A stretch of 64,000 bases of DNA from Trichoplax sp. H2 (taxonomy: Eukaryota; Placozoa; Uniplacotomia; Trichoplacea), in assembly GCA_003344405.1 (NCBI GenBank), contig NOWV01000102.1, positions 1 to 64,000 of the forward strand, written 5' to 3'. The notes beneath the pieces were generated by a model, which was not told the origin of the DNA, searched no databases, and saw only the letters and a list, made by a program, of their open reading frames with translations. Positions 32,961 through 44,362 of this stretch are shown here, one piece after another; position 1 is the first letter of the stretch, and each line of letters starts with the position of its first letter. The translations under genes and the position numbers were made by a program.

Positions 32961-32985
32961 TCTCGTAGAGTACTTCCTATTACGT

Positions 32986-33115
32986 CATTTTTGCGGATCT
33001 TCTCGAATAGCTACCGAAAGGGACTAAAAGATCTTGTATATATACATTCATCATAAGCCTGTTCAGGGTAGATGTAGAGAAAAATCTGTGCATAAGTTGA
33101 TTGCTATAGGTATGG
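32986..33115 (-). pseudogene. Duplicated fragment of kinesin exon 2 and intron 1
   Basis: These ~130 bp match 30778-30906, which spans most of kinesin exon 2 (codons for the [10 protein letters not shown] region), its acceptor and part of intron 1. The copy has small indels and substitutions in the exon part that break the frame, while the intron part is better kept. It is upstream of the kinesin start on the same strand, so it is a non-functional duplicate. Confidence 0.85.
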
Positions 33116-34412
33116 CATCAATGATTGCGAATGCTTGTACTAGACTGCGAATGAGGATTATTGTGCTGATCATTTTAATTGTAGCCCGGCCTTGTTCGAG
33201 TAACTTGCTTCTGTTTGTAAAATCATATCCAATGGCCGCCCATACGTTCTCTAGCACTGTCTTTTGCAATCTTTACAGTACTGTGTTGTACTTGCTGTAG
33301 TAGGTGACATCAATTTGGCTAATACGACACATACAATAGTCAATAGTGACTCAATCCCGCCAATTCTTACTGCAGTTTTCACGGTTGATCAAAATGCAGA
33401 ATGGCGAAAAGAAAAAATTTAAAACTGGCTAGGCCTACTTACGGATTACTCGATGTTTTGAAAGCATCGATGCAGTACACTATATACTATATGTATAGTA
33501 TACGATATTGTAATAACTACTATGACCAGTAGCAAGCTATGAAATTATGCACTACAACGCTAAGTGTGTCTCTCAATACAGTATATTGTAGTGCAAATAG
33601 GTAACATCGCAAGCATAAATAGTGTCACAAGAATATATATATATATATATTGCACATGTCTAAAAAAATCTCACACCAGAGCAAGGCAACGACATGGAAA
33701 AAGATGGTAATCACAGAATCTCACTGGAATATGACTCATCAATACCGTAGTATTTATCATTTACAATCTCTTGTCACCAGGAGTCTTATTGAATCCTAGC
33801 AAATCACAAACAATACGGCATAGCGCAATGCCGTGCAATGGTTGCAATTGGCTTTATTACTTCATTATACTTGTTTTCCCTAGATGAACAGTGTTTCAAG
33901 TTATCAATTACTAATCACGCACAGTAGATCTGAGCTATCGATTCCTGTCAAGCGTAAAAGATACGCCATATTACTCTATCATGCGTTTTAGTGCAGCTAT
34001 ACTCTAGTCTAGAGATAGGAGAAAGCCTTTCGAGGTACAACAAGCAGCTAGCGAGTACCGCGTGGTTGTCATGGCAATGGATGAACTACTGTATGTCACA
34101 ATGTCCATCAGGCCCTGCCAGTATAAACGGATCAATAAGGTAACGATGAATATAATGATTCTTAATTAATTATAATAATAATAAAAGCATTTGATCAAGT
34201 AATGTCTTCCGTATGACTTTATGTTATTTCTATAGACATGATAGATAGCCTTCGGGGAATTTCGCGATGAAATACACTCTTCCACTACTGTAACGGTTCT
34301 ATAGTTTCCTATTTTCATATGCGCTTACCTACAAAGATGTCATAAACATCAATAATTACCTTTCCCGTTCGGAACGATTTAAAACCTCAATACAATTATT
34401 CTCTCTATCTTG

Positions 34413-34419
34413 TATAAAT
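34413..34419 (+). promoter_or_regulatory. Probable TATA box of the NAGPA gene
   Basis: TATAAAT lies 39 bp before the start codon at 34452. A start site about 25-30 bp downstream would leave a very short 5' UTR. Inferred from position and sequence only. Confidence 0.45.
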
Positions 34420-34451
34420 GCTTCTTTGCAATCAGTGCATAAAATGATGAT

Positions 34452-37400
34452 ATGAAAACGATATATTTGTTATTGTACTTCATTTTCATCTTGTTTACAA
34501 CTGATCCAACCAAATGTGCTGGTCGTATTTGGCGTTGGCATCAGGATCGCCTTAACCCTTATAAAATAGGTCATCATGGACCTACCTATTCACATCTCGT
34601 CGTTCAATCTCGACAGAATCAATCCTCCGGCTACGCTACATCTGAATCCTATTCTGCAACAACCAATCTTGCTACTTCGCAGGTTAAAGTTCATAATTTT
34701 GTCGACGATTTTCATTCTTCCTTTTTTGCTCAGAATTTAAGTATTTATGGCCGATTGATAGTTGTTAACAATCCGTTAAGAACTATTTCTGTACTTGAAC
34801 CCCACAGCCCCGGCGGTTGTAATATGTCTATTATGTCGACAGTAGCAGACACTGCTCAAAGAGCTCATTGCCATGTAGCCATGAATGCTGGATTTTATAA
34901 TGCGGAAAAAGGAACATGCTACGGTAATATTATTTCCAATGGCAGACGGGTTAAAATAGCCAATGTTCAAAACGTGAATTTTGGTATCCGCAAGAATGGA
35001 TCGATTATTGTTGGTTATTTAACGGAAGAAGAAATTCTTGATGATGAAAATCCATTTGTTCAGTTAGTCTCAGGTAAGCGTAAAACATGAAAACCAGGCT
35101 TTTACCTTAGATAAATAGATATGATGCCGTCATGGACTTGTTTACGTAATAAACCAGTGATTTTAATAAATATTTAGAAATCATCGTAAACATTACATAG
35201 CGTTAGCTCATATTGATTATAATGGTCACTGCTGCTTGGTAGTCTACAAATAAAATATTGTCGTCGACAGTAAGCAATTAACTTAGTAACTAAGCTTCTA
35301 CTTTCTAATATAATTGCCATGCCATGAACTTGTTTACAGAATAAATAAGTGATTTGATGAATATTTACAAATGATCGTCAGCATTCTATAGTAAATTTTC
35401 GTGTTGAGTATACTGTAGATTAGCTAGCACGCTCCCTAACAGTCTATGGAGTAAAATAGCATAGTCCAATGCGTAGTTTACTTGGCTCAGATGGAATCGG
35501 TTGTATACTGTACCTTACGAGGTATAAAATGTGAAGTCGAGGGCGTTACATATTACTATCGTGCATCAACTACGAGCATCGTGTCGTATGGTCGTACTTT
35601 ACGAAGCCGGTAATCGATTTCATAGTGACCTACTATTGTTAGTCTTAATTAATATTAAGTTAATAGTTTAGTATTATAAATATATATGTCCCATTTGAAA
35701 CTCTTATTCCACATTAAGAGTAAAATTGTTGCTTATTCATGCACGACTCAGCATGTACCAGTGGTATACTTAGATATAAATGATGTAATATTTACGGTAA
35801 TAAACATACGAGTATATGTTTTTAGGTGTAATATGGCTAGTCAGAAATGGAAAATTGTACATTAAAGAGAGCATAGAAATGGAAAGTAGTCAGCGGGACG
35901 ATCTTGGAATACTCAAACAGTTTGTTGAAGCCAGATCAGCTAGGAATGCCATTGGCCATGACAGAGATGGAAATGTTATGTTGATGCAAATAGAAGGCCA
36001 AACAAATCTTAATGGGTAAGCTTAATGTTCAAATATTATCATAGTGCGTGACAGTATAGCATAATTTTTAATACAATAGTCAAGATACATTGCAATACAT
36101 TTTAAATTATTGTTATAAAATATTGAAAAGTAAAAATCACGCTTATATACTATTTTAGTTACTCCTTAAACTAATTATTTCTTCCATTCTATCTCCTCTG
36201 CATCCGTCATTAAGAGTTGATATTTATATAGACATGTAACGACCTTTTGTTAGATTTACAATTTTAAAATAACACTACTCAATTATTTCTCGAACGGAAA
36301 TGAGATCTAGACTGTGTGCATTTATAGCAATGAATGTATATACGAGAAACTGTAAATTTAGTTTTTAATAAGACATCTAATTATATGATGTATTCTACGT
36401 ACCCCAGATTAAATCTATACGACTTTGCAATGAAATTAATTGAATCAGGATTTGTCAATGCTATTAATTTGGATGGCGGAGGATCATCAACAACTGTCAT
36501 TGATGGTGTTACGGTTGGCTATCCATCAAATCACTGGTAAGTATTATAACCTTCGTAGTAATACTACATCAGTAATATCTTGTAATTTCTTAAATAATAA
36601 CTTCCATAGCATCTAATTTAACTTATTCCTATTCTCAAGCTTACTTTTTATGAATCTGAGATTATGCTGTTTACTGAAAGACTGCAATAATGCGATATCA
36701 TGTTACTGAAAAAACAATTGAAATTTGCTTCTAGCTGATATACCTATCTTTTATTTCAGTAGCAAATCTAATACGGCCTTTGGATGTTCTCAAGCAGTGT
36801 CTACAGTTATATGCATTCAGGACTTACATTGTTTGCCTCAAGATTGCAATAACCATGGCAAATGTATAAATGGAAAATGTCTGTGTAACGATCACTGGAC
36901 CGGCGAAACTTGTGATACTACTATCTGTGAATACTTACGTAATTGTTCAGGAAATGGCCAATGCACACAAGGTTTCTTCTAAGGAAAGATTTCTAAACAA
37001 TGAACGACTATATTTAGTCTTGCGATATTACGTTAGTCGTTAAATTTTTTCGGACATATTTCCTTGCATTCTCAAAAATTCAAAAATTAATAAGACTACG
37101 AGAAATTAAATAGCAGAATTCATACCGTACAACAGGATTTGTTACCGATTCTATTAGCTGTATATTATCATTTGATGGAAATTAGTTAACAATATCTACG
37201 GTTAGAAATGAAATAACAGAAGTTATACAATAGCTATTGATACTCTCTATTGGAACTTTGGAAGTAACAATAAGTGGTTACCATTGATCGAAAAAAGTGT
37301 ATAGAATTACTATGAGAAAAATAATTAAATTTATATAATACTATTTGACCACTACAACTATCACACTAATTGATTGAGCCTAAACTGGAGATCAGTTTAC

Positions 37401-40400
37401 TAATTTACTGTTAATGCGAAAAATCTATAATGGAGACTTGCTGTAGTTATGCTTCTAAAAATTTTTTGTGATTTTGATTCGTCATATTTAGATGGTTGTA
37501 ACTGTAATCCGGGATGGGTTGGGTTGTTTTGTGAGTTAGGTATGTATCGTACACTGAATTATCACATCTTCTTTGAAATGTATATAGTATTTTGTATTAT
37601 GATTGAAAAATCTCTTGGAAGAGACAATGCTTCTAATAGTATTTTATGTTAGTATATTAGAATGAAGATAGGTCACAAAATGACAATTTATATAGAAGAA
37701 CTCTTGTTAGATAAGCTAACCCTGAATTTACTGATCATAAATTTTACCTATCATCTGCTTACGTCTTTACATAGATAACAGCATGTATTTTATATAATAG
37801 TATGAAGTAAAAAGGGACTGATATTCACCAAGTTTGATATAAATAGATCGTAGCTTGATTTAATAAAAATTAGAATTTCACAATTTAGCTTAGAGAGGAA
37901 GTTGAGCTACGGTAACTTTCTGACAATATACAATCAGTCCATTGAATACTATATGACATACTGTAGATAACAGCATATTTTTATATCATGTTATCTTGTA
38001 AAGATGAATTAATCTTTACCTTGCTATACATTAAAATTGTGGCTAAATTTAAAGTTAGATTTCCACGGTTTTGCCTAGAGAGAGACTTGGAATTAATTTA
38101 ACCTCCTGATAATAGGAGATAGTTCATCTTTTGAGCACGACAGTATTACATACAAATACCGGATAGAACAAAATTTTACAGTTGACTCTATATTCTGCCA
38201 TTACTCTAACTTTTTGATCTATAAATGAGTGATAGAATAGATAGTAGCAAATTGAGAATGATTCTAATATGTTGTTTAGCTCATCCTCGCACGGATTTTG
38301 GTCAGAGATGCAATCGGGTATGTAATTGTGAAAATGGAGCAAAATTGGATCTGGTAACCGGAGATTGCCCCTGCTTACAAGATTGGACGGAAAGTTTTTG
38401 TGATAGAGGTAAACTTTTAGCTAGTATTTAGCACAAGCTCTACAATATCTAGAATTGCATTTCGTATCATTAGAAATAGTGCTTATGCGCTTCTGTTCTG
38501 TGATACACTCCATTTTGCATTTAGAATGTCCGCTGGGCTTCTATGGTAAACTTTGCATCGACAAGTGCAATTGTGATTCCCCTTGCATGTGTAATCTTGT
38601 AACTGGGAAATGTGAAAAAGAAAGTGAACGGTGTAATCGCCTAAATAAATCCCGTGGCTATGTTGAGTTTGAATCTACACCGACTGCAACGAATCTCGCC
38701 AGCCCACAAATTAAAGTCCATGAGTTTATGGACGATTTTTATTCTTCCTTTTTTTCTGAAAGTTTAGTGGTTTACGGTCGACTCATCGTAATCGAGGATC
38801 CGTTAAGAACTGTTTCCGTCCTTGAGCCAAATGGGCCTGGCGGCTGCAATATATCTACTATGGCGACGGTAGTAGATACCTCTCGAAGAGCTGGGTGCTA
38901 TTTAGCAATGAATGCTGGTTATTTTAATGCAGAAACCAGAGGATGCCTCGGTAATATTATCTCCAACGGTAGACTGGTTCGAATAACGAGTGTTAAGAAC
39001 GTTAATTTTGGTATTCGTAAAAATGGATCAATTATTGTTGGTTATTTAACCGAGGATGATATTCTCGATAGCAGAAATCCATTTATTCAGTTAATTTCAG
39101 GTAAGGATTACCCTAAGTGTTGAAATCAGATATTCTGCTAGATGTAATAGGAATTTAAGCCCCTGAATTCATCGAGATATTAAAGCAGTGATTTTTATAC
39201 ATATTTACAACTGTCTTGAAAGTTAATTGAGGATTCGTTGTTTTGAGTATAGTATTAACTACTACGATGTCTGACAATCTAGAATATCAGGGTATAATAG
39301 TCTAAGTAAAAGTAAAAATTCTCTCAATTTTATTAATTATTGAGGAATTTATCTAGATAATAAATTTTAGTAATTTTATAATTTTCCGGAAACGGCCAAG
39401 AACATTTTTGAGCATTATTTGCGCTGAGAATCGCCTTAAGTGCTGTCGAAGAATCTGTGGAATCAAAGTAGTACGGTGGAGGAATTAAACTTAGCTTAAT
39501 TATTATGGCAAGAAATTGGTATAGAAAATATATTTGGGTAGCATATATATTAAATCAGTGATATTTTAAAAACCTGCTGCATTATTTACCCGAAATATAG
39601 CGTTACCAGCTGCTTGACAAATTTATAACAGCAAAATATTACAGTAAAAGTAATAAGCTCAGCTCCTGTTGCCTTTAAATTCGCTCAAGAACGTTATAAA
39701 GCAATGTTAACCATAATATTTACTACTATCTAACAATCTATAGCTCCAAAATATTGTAACCAAACAACTAAACTTGGCTCAGATCCTTAGCTGTACAGTA
39801 TATTATATTACACAAAGTTATGGATAATAAAACTAGTAAAATAGCTAATTTACCATCCTATCGTTACTATCCTTTGCAATTACCTTACACTTTAGGTCCT
39901 GCATGATCTACTAACATTAAGCTGATACAGTAATGCTTCCAGTATACTTTTTAAAACCTGGAAAATAGTTAATACCTCGTATCATCTAAAGATGCGCCTG
40001 TTTAATGCAATTGATACGGTTCATATCGACTGCTAATGCAGTAATATCTGCTATTATTCATGAAGCAGTACCGTACAGTCTACGGAATATTAATTTAAGA
40101 TAGATAATTATAATTTATTCATGCAGGTGTTATATGGTTAGTAAGAAATGGAAAATCATATGTCAAAGAAAGCATGGAAATGGAAAGCATAAAACGAAAG
40201 GATATTAGATTATTAAAGTGGTTTGTTGAAACTAAATCAGCCAGAAATGCCATTGGCCATGACAGAGATGGAAATGTTATGCTGGTACAAACAGAAGGCC
40301 AGACAAACTTTGAGGGGTAAGTTAAAGGTTCCAAATACCCCGGTATTAGGAAGTACACAACTGATAGTATGTATTAGTCCGATTTTGGAATATACTGCAA

Positions 40401-42438
40401 TGCCAGTATATCTTGAAATATTCTAGAGTATTTAAAAGTAAATAATGCTGTAAACAATCCTAATTTGATCAGTGCTTTAACACCTGCATTTTACAATTCT
40501 ATCAATATTCTACAACTTAGGATAGCAGCTTTGCATATAATGAAAATGTTGTAATTCTGTCGTAGCTTTATTTAATACGGTACGATCTTAAATTTACGCC
40601 ACCCAATAATTTTTCTTGAACTCCAACAAGATCTGGACTGTTTGCAGAGATGTCAATAAACATATATGCAATACTAATAAGAATATTCAATTTCATAAGA
40701 ATAATAATATTCGATTTAATAAGAGAATCTATTAATTGATTATTGACTCTATAAATCTCAGATTAAACTTATATGACTTTGCCGAGAAACTAATCGAATC
40801 TGGATTTGTCAATGCTATCAATTTGGACGGGGGAGGATCATTAACAACAGTTGTCAAAGGTGTTACCATTGGCTTCCCATCTGATCCATGGTAATATTTA
40901 TATAACATTTGTTGTAATGTTAGAACCCTAACAATTTGAGATTTCCGAAAGTCGCATGAGTCTTGGACATGTTATAATTATCTTCTATCTTCCATATTTG
41001 ATGATGATAAATATTATATCAATATACTGTCATTCTTAGTATTTAAAGTCTTGCTATAAGGTTATCCTATATTATTATAGAATGCTGATAAATGTTAAGA
41101 TATTCTTGGAGCTAATGTAGTAATATTTCTAATTGTAAACGATATCAACAGTGAATCAAATATAGCCTATCGATGTGCTCGACCAGTATCTACAGTTATA
41201 TGTGCTCATCGCTTGCATTGCATACCTCAAGATTGCAATAACCATGGTAGATGTTTACATGGAAAATGTCTTTGCAACCATAACTGGACTGGTGAAGCTT
41301 GTGAAATTACTATTTGTGGATACTTACACAACTGTTCAGGAAATGGTCTATGTACCCCAGGTTCATTTTTGAAGAAATACTTACCTACATAATTTTGTCA
41401 TGAGTAGAAATGGTCAAATTAAATTCTTCAATAAAGTTTCTCGGGTGCAATAAAGAAATATTGCTACGAAAATTTGCAAATTTTAAATTTTCTCCTTAAC
41501 ATTTAGATGGTTGTAGTTGTAACCCGGGATGGATTGGATTATATTGTCAGAAAGGTATTTATCGTGTAACTAATTCTTGTATTTTGCTCTATAAAAGGGA
41601 TATAGTATACCCTAATGACAATTACATCTCCAATGAAACCTGTACTTTCAACTATTAATATATATTTTGTATCGGTATTCCATTTAGAATGCGTTTGCTG
41701 ATAGAATTTAATAAATTAAGAATCATGTTAATATTGTCTAGCTTGTCCTGCAACAACTTTTGGCCAGAGATATAATCAGACGTGTATATGTCAAAATAGA
41801 GCTCAATGTGATCCTATAACTGGCAACTGTTCCTGCTTACAGGGTTGGACAGGCAGATATTGTGATAGAGGTAAAGTTCTTATTGATTCATTAGTACAAA
41901 TGATACAAAATCATGATTGCATTCCGTGTAATTAAAAGCACCGTCATTGCCACACAAAAAAGCTAATGATGCTGAAATCCGTCTTATTCTGTTACCCCAT
42001 TTCTCTTCTGCATTTAGAGTGTCCATTTGGCTTATATGGTAAGCTTTGTGTCCACAAGTGTACCTGTGATTTACTTTGTATGTGTAATCCAATAACTGGA
42101 GAATGTGAAAGCCAAAGTCGCCGTTGTCACTATCATAAAATTCAATGTCAGATGAAATCAAGGATTCTAAAATACAGGTATTAAGAATAACGAAGTATTA
42201 GCATTATTATCATATTGGGATAGAGCTTGGCCATTATGTCTAATTTAGTTGGAAATTTCCATTTAATCGATAATTTTATACTGCATCAATCATTTCTACA
42301 TTTACCTGACTTTGAAATACTTATTATAAATATATTCGTATTCTGAATAGATTAAGAAAACTAGATTTCTTTGGATATCTTGCTGCTTTTATTGTGAGTG
42401 TCTTTTCATCGCTGTATATATTCCTACTCGTTCAATGA
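34452..42438 (+). CDS. NAGPA: Double-headed NAGPA ('uncovering enzyme') membrane protein
   Basis: Exons: 34452-35073, 35826-36015, 36408-36536, 36760-36971, 37492-37539, 38280-38408, 38525-39100, 40127-40316, 40762-40890, 41152-41360, 41507-41554, 41742-41870, 42018-42177, 42351-42438; 952 residues, all GT-AG. Order: signal peptide (MKTIYLLLYFIFILF), catalytic domain 1 (about 60-313), cysteine-rich EGF-like region, catalytic domain 2 (about 490-741), second EGF-like region, then a transmembrane helix (FFGYLAAFIVSVFSSLYIF) ending three residues before the stop. Both halves show GVIWLVRNGK, ARNAIGHDRDGNVML, the NLDGGGS motif and VSTVIC. In vertebrates the enzyme removes GlcNAc from GlcNAc-phospho-mannose on lysosomal hydrolases in the trans-Golgi, exposing mannose 6-phosphate; human NAGPA has one catalytic domain and about 515 residues. 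The halves are joined inside exon 38525-39100, where the last EGF-like block of half 1 runs directly into domain 2. Half 1 has no membrane helix. Half 2 has NLDGGGSLT for NLDGGGSST. Confidence 0.9.
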
Positions 42439-42502
42439 CAATTGGGAGGAAAGAGTTTACTACGCGTTACGACTAAGCAAACCAAAAAACGATGATGATG
42501 AT

Positions 42503-42790
42503 AAATCAATTATAACTGCTTAAGGATCACATTCCGATGGCGTAGATGATGACGGAAAGGCTTTTAGAAAGCAGTCGTAAAACTAAACAAGCTAGCAACG
42601 AAGGTGTGAATACTCGTAAATCAATTATAGCTGCTTCAGGATCGCATTCTGATGGAGTGATGATGGAAAGGCTTTTAGAAAGCAGTCGTAGGATTGAACA
42701 AACTAGCAACGAAGATTAGGATAAATCAATTATAATTGCTTAAGAACTGCATTCAGATAACATAGATGGTGACGGAATGACTTTTAGAAA
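42503..42790 (+). repeat. ~110-bp tandem repeat just 3' of NAGPA, about 2.6 copies
   Basis: AAATCAATTATA starts units at 42503, 42617 and 42723. Each unit contains GGCTTTTAGAAAGCAGTCGTA or a variant. Unit 2 is open in one frame and reads like a hydrophilic S/E-rich peptide, but unit 1 has a stop in the same frame. It probably lies in the NAGPA 3' UTR. Confidence 0.8.
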
Positions 42791-43904
42791 GTTTTCCGTT
42801 TCATATGAAATCAAACATAGTTTACGTTGGTAGCCTTGCTGGTCATTTACTGAATTAATGACTTCCATATTTATTTATGAAATGTTCTACATAATTTTTA
42901 TATTGAAATTTTGATAATATTACAGTATTGGGCAATCGAATCTAATGCTATTAATCGATAGAATGATATGCTATTTTGATTGATTAGTTATGACAGAGCT
43001 GCACTTTTTATGTAACAAAAGTAAATAATCTTAGCCTTGAAGTTCATATAAGTTTTCATTCTATTCTATAGAAAGGAAACTTTTTATTAATCGTCAGTAG
43101 GACATACTATCATATTGCAATCTACTAATTATAACAGAAATAGAATAATTTTATGAAGAAGTTGTCAATTTTTATTCCAACATTTATCAATTCCTACTTG
43201 CATTCAGTTTGCAATGAATGTTGCTTGCTGGTAGCATATACACTGCTGCGATTTACTAATTATGAAGGAAGCAGATCGTTTCATGGAAAAATAATCAGAA
43301 TCTTCGCTCTAATATTTATGTAAATTTCCAATTGGGTTTGATTTAATTGATCAAGAGAAGCGAAGAATCTTTATTCTAAATTTTTTAATATTTAAAATTG
43401 CATCTATTGAAATTCATGAAATTTATTGTCGACATAAGTGCTGAAGAATGCTATTTATGATGGAACTTATTTACGATGTCAATATAAAATAATTACTCGA
43501 ATACTCTCGAAGATTTTAACAGTTTGGTCTCTCTATTCGATTACAATTACTACTGCCTATCGTCAGCGCGATCCCCTCAATGCAATTAGTAATTATGATA
43601 GAAAGAGATTATTTTATTGGGCGATTGAATAAACAAAGTCATATTTCTAATATCAGTAACAAAATCTAGACCAATTTGGCCTTTCACGGAATAATTGCAA
43701 AACGAATAGGCAGAAAACCTGTCATTATTTAGCCGTAATATTTCGAAATTAATATTGTACAGTGAGGGCTTTTAAGTAGTAAAGAGGATAACAAAATGTA
43801 GTAATTGCAATTAGATACCTGAGGATGCTATTAAATACGCATAATTAGTACAAATTTTATGTGGGATACAATCTCAAGGTCAGTTTGGAATATCACAAAC
43901 ATTA
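42791..43904. other. Gene-free AT-rich region
   Basis: No exon or RNA gene supported. An open frame at 43438-43632 shows no recognisable similarity. Confidence 0.4.
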
Positions 43905-44362
43905 TAAGCTTAATTAGAGTTTCAGTTGGCATTAATAAATATTGAACTTATAGATGTAAAACTATCAATTTCCTATTTGGATAACTTAAAATTAATATTA
44001 TAGACCTGCTACCAGATCAGTTCTGGTATAAAGGAAATTAGGATAGTTATCTTATAATCTTAATTAGAATTTTCTATTAGCATTAATGAATATTGATTGA
44101 ACTGATATAAAACTGACAATTTTTTGTCTGAATAACTCAAATTAATATTATGGACTTGTTAGCTTTTTTCAGTATAAGAGAAATTAGGATAGCCATATCA
44201 TACGCTTAATTAGAGTTTGCCGTTGATATTAACGAATTCTGGACTTCAGGATATCAAACTATCAATTTTCTATTTGGATAGCCCCAAATAAATGTTATGG
44301 ACTTGCTGTTAGCTTTTTCAAGTATAAAGGAAACTAGAATAGCTATCTCATAAGCTTTGAGC
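43905..44362. repeat. ~148-bp tandem array, three units
   Basis: Blocks resembling AGCATTAATGAATATTGA occur near 43930, 44081 and 44226 (spacing 151 and 145 bp). Each is followed by AAAACTATCAATTT-like, AATTAATATTATGGACTTG-like and GGAAATTAGGATAG-like blocks in the same order. Confidence 0.85.

Larger units (their letters stand above)
31786..34451. other. Divergent intergenic region, kinesin to NAGPA
   Basis: Shared upstream region of the two divergently transcribed genes. It holds a GAGAGC-type simple repeat at about 32276-32297, a C11 run at 32516-32526, a GTACA/GTACT cluster at 32790-32960, the kinesin exon-2 fragment, and an (AT)n run at 33632-33650. No complete gene seen. Confidence 0.6.

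Noticed and set aside
34452-42438. Two tandem NAGPA genes
   Set aside because: The exon at 38525-39100 contains the end of the first half and the start of the second without a stop, start signal or signal peptide.
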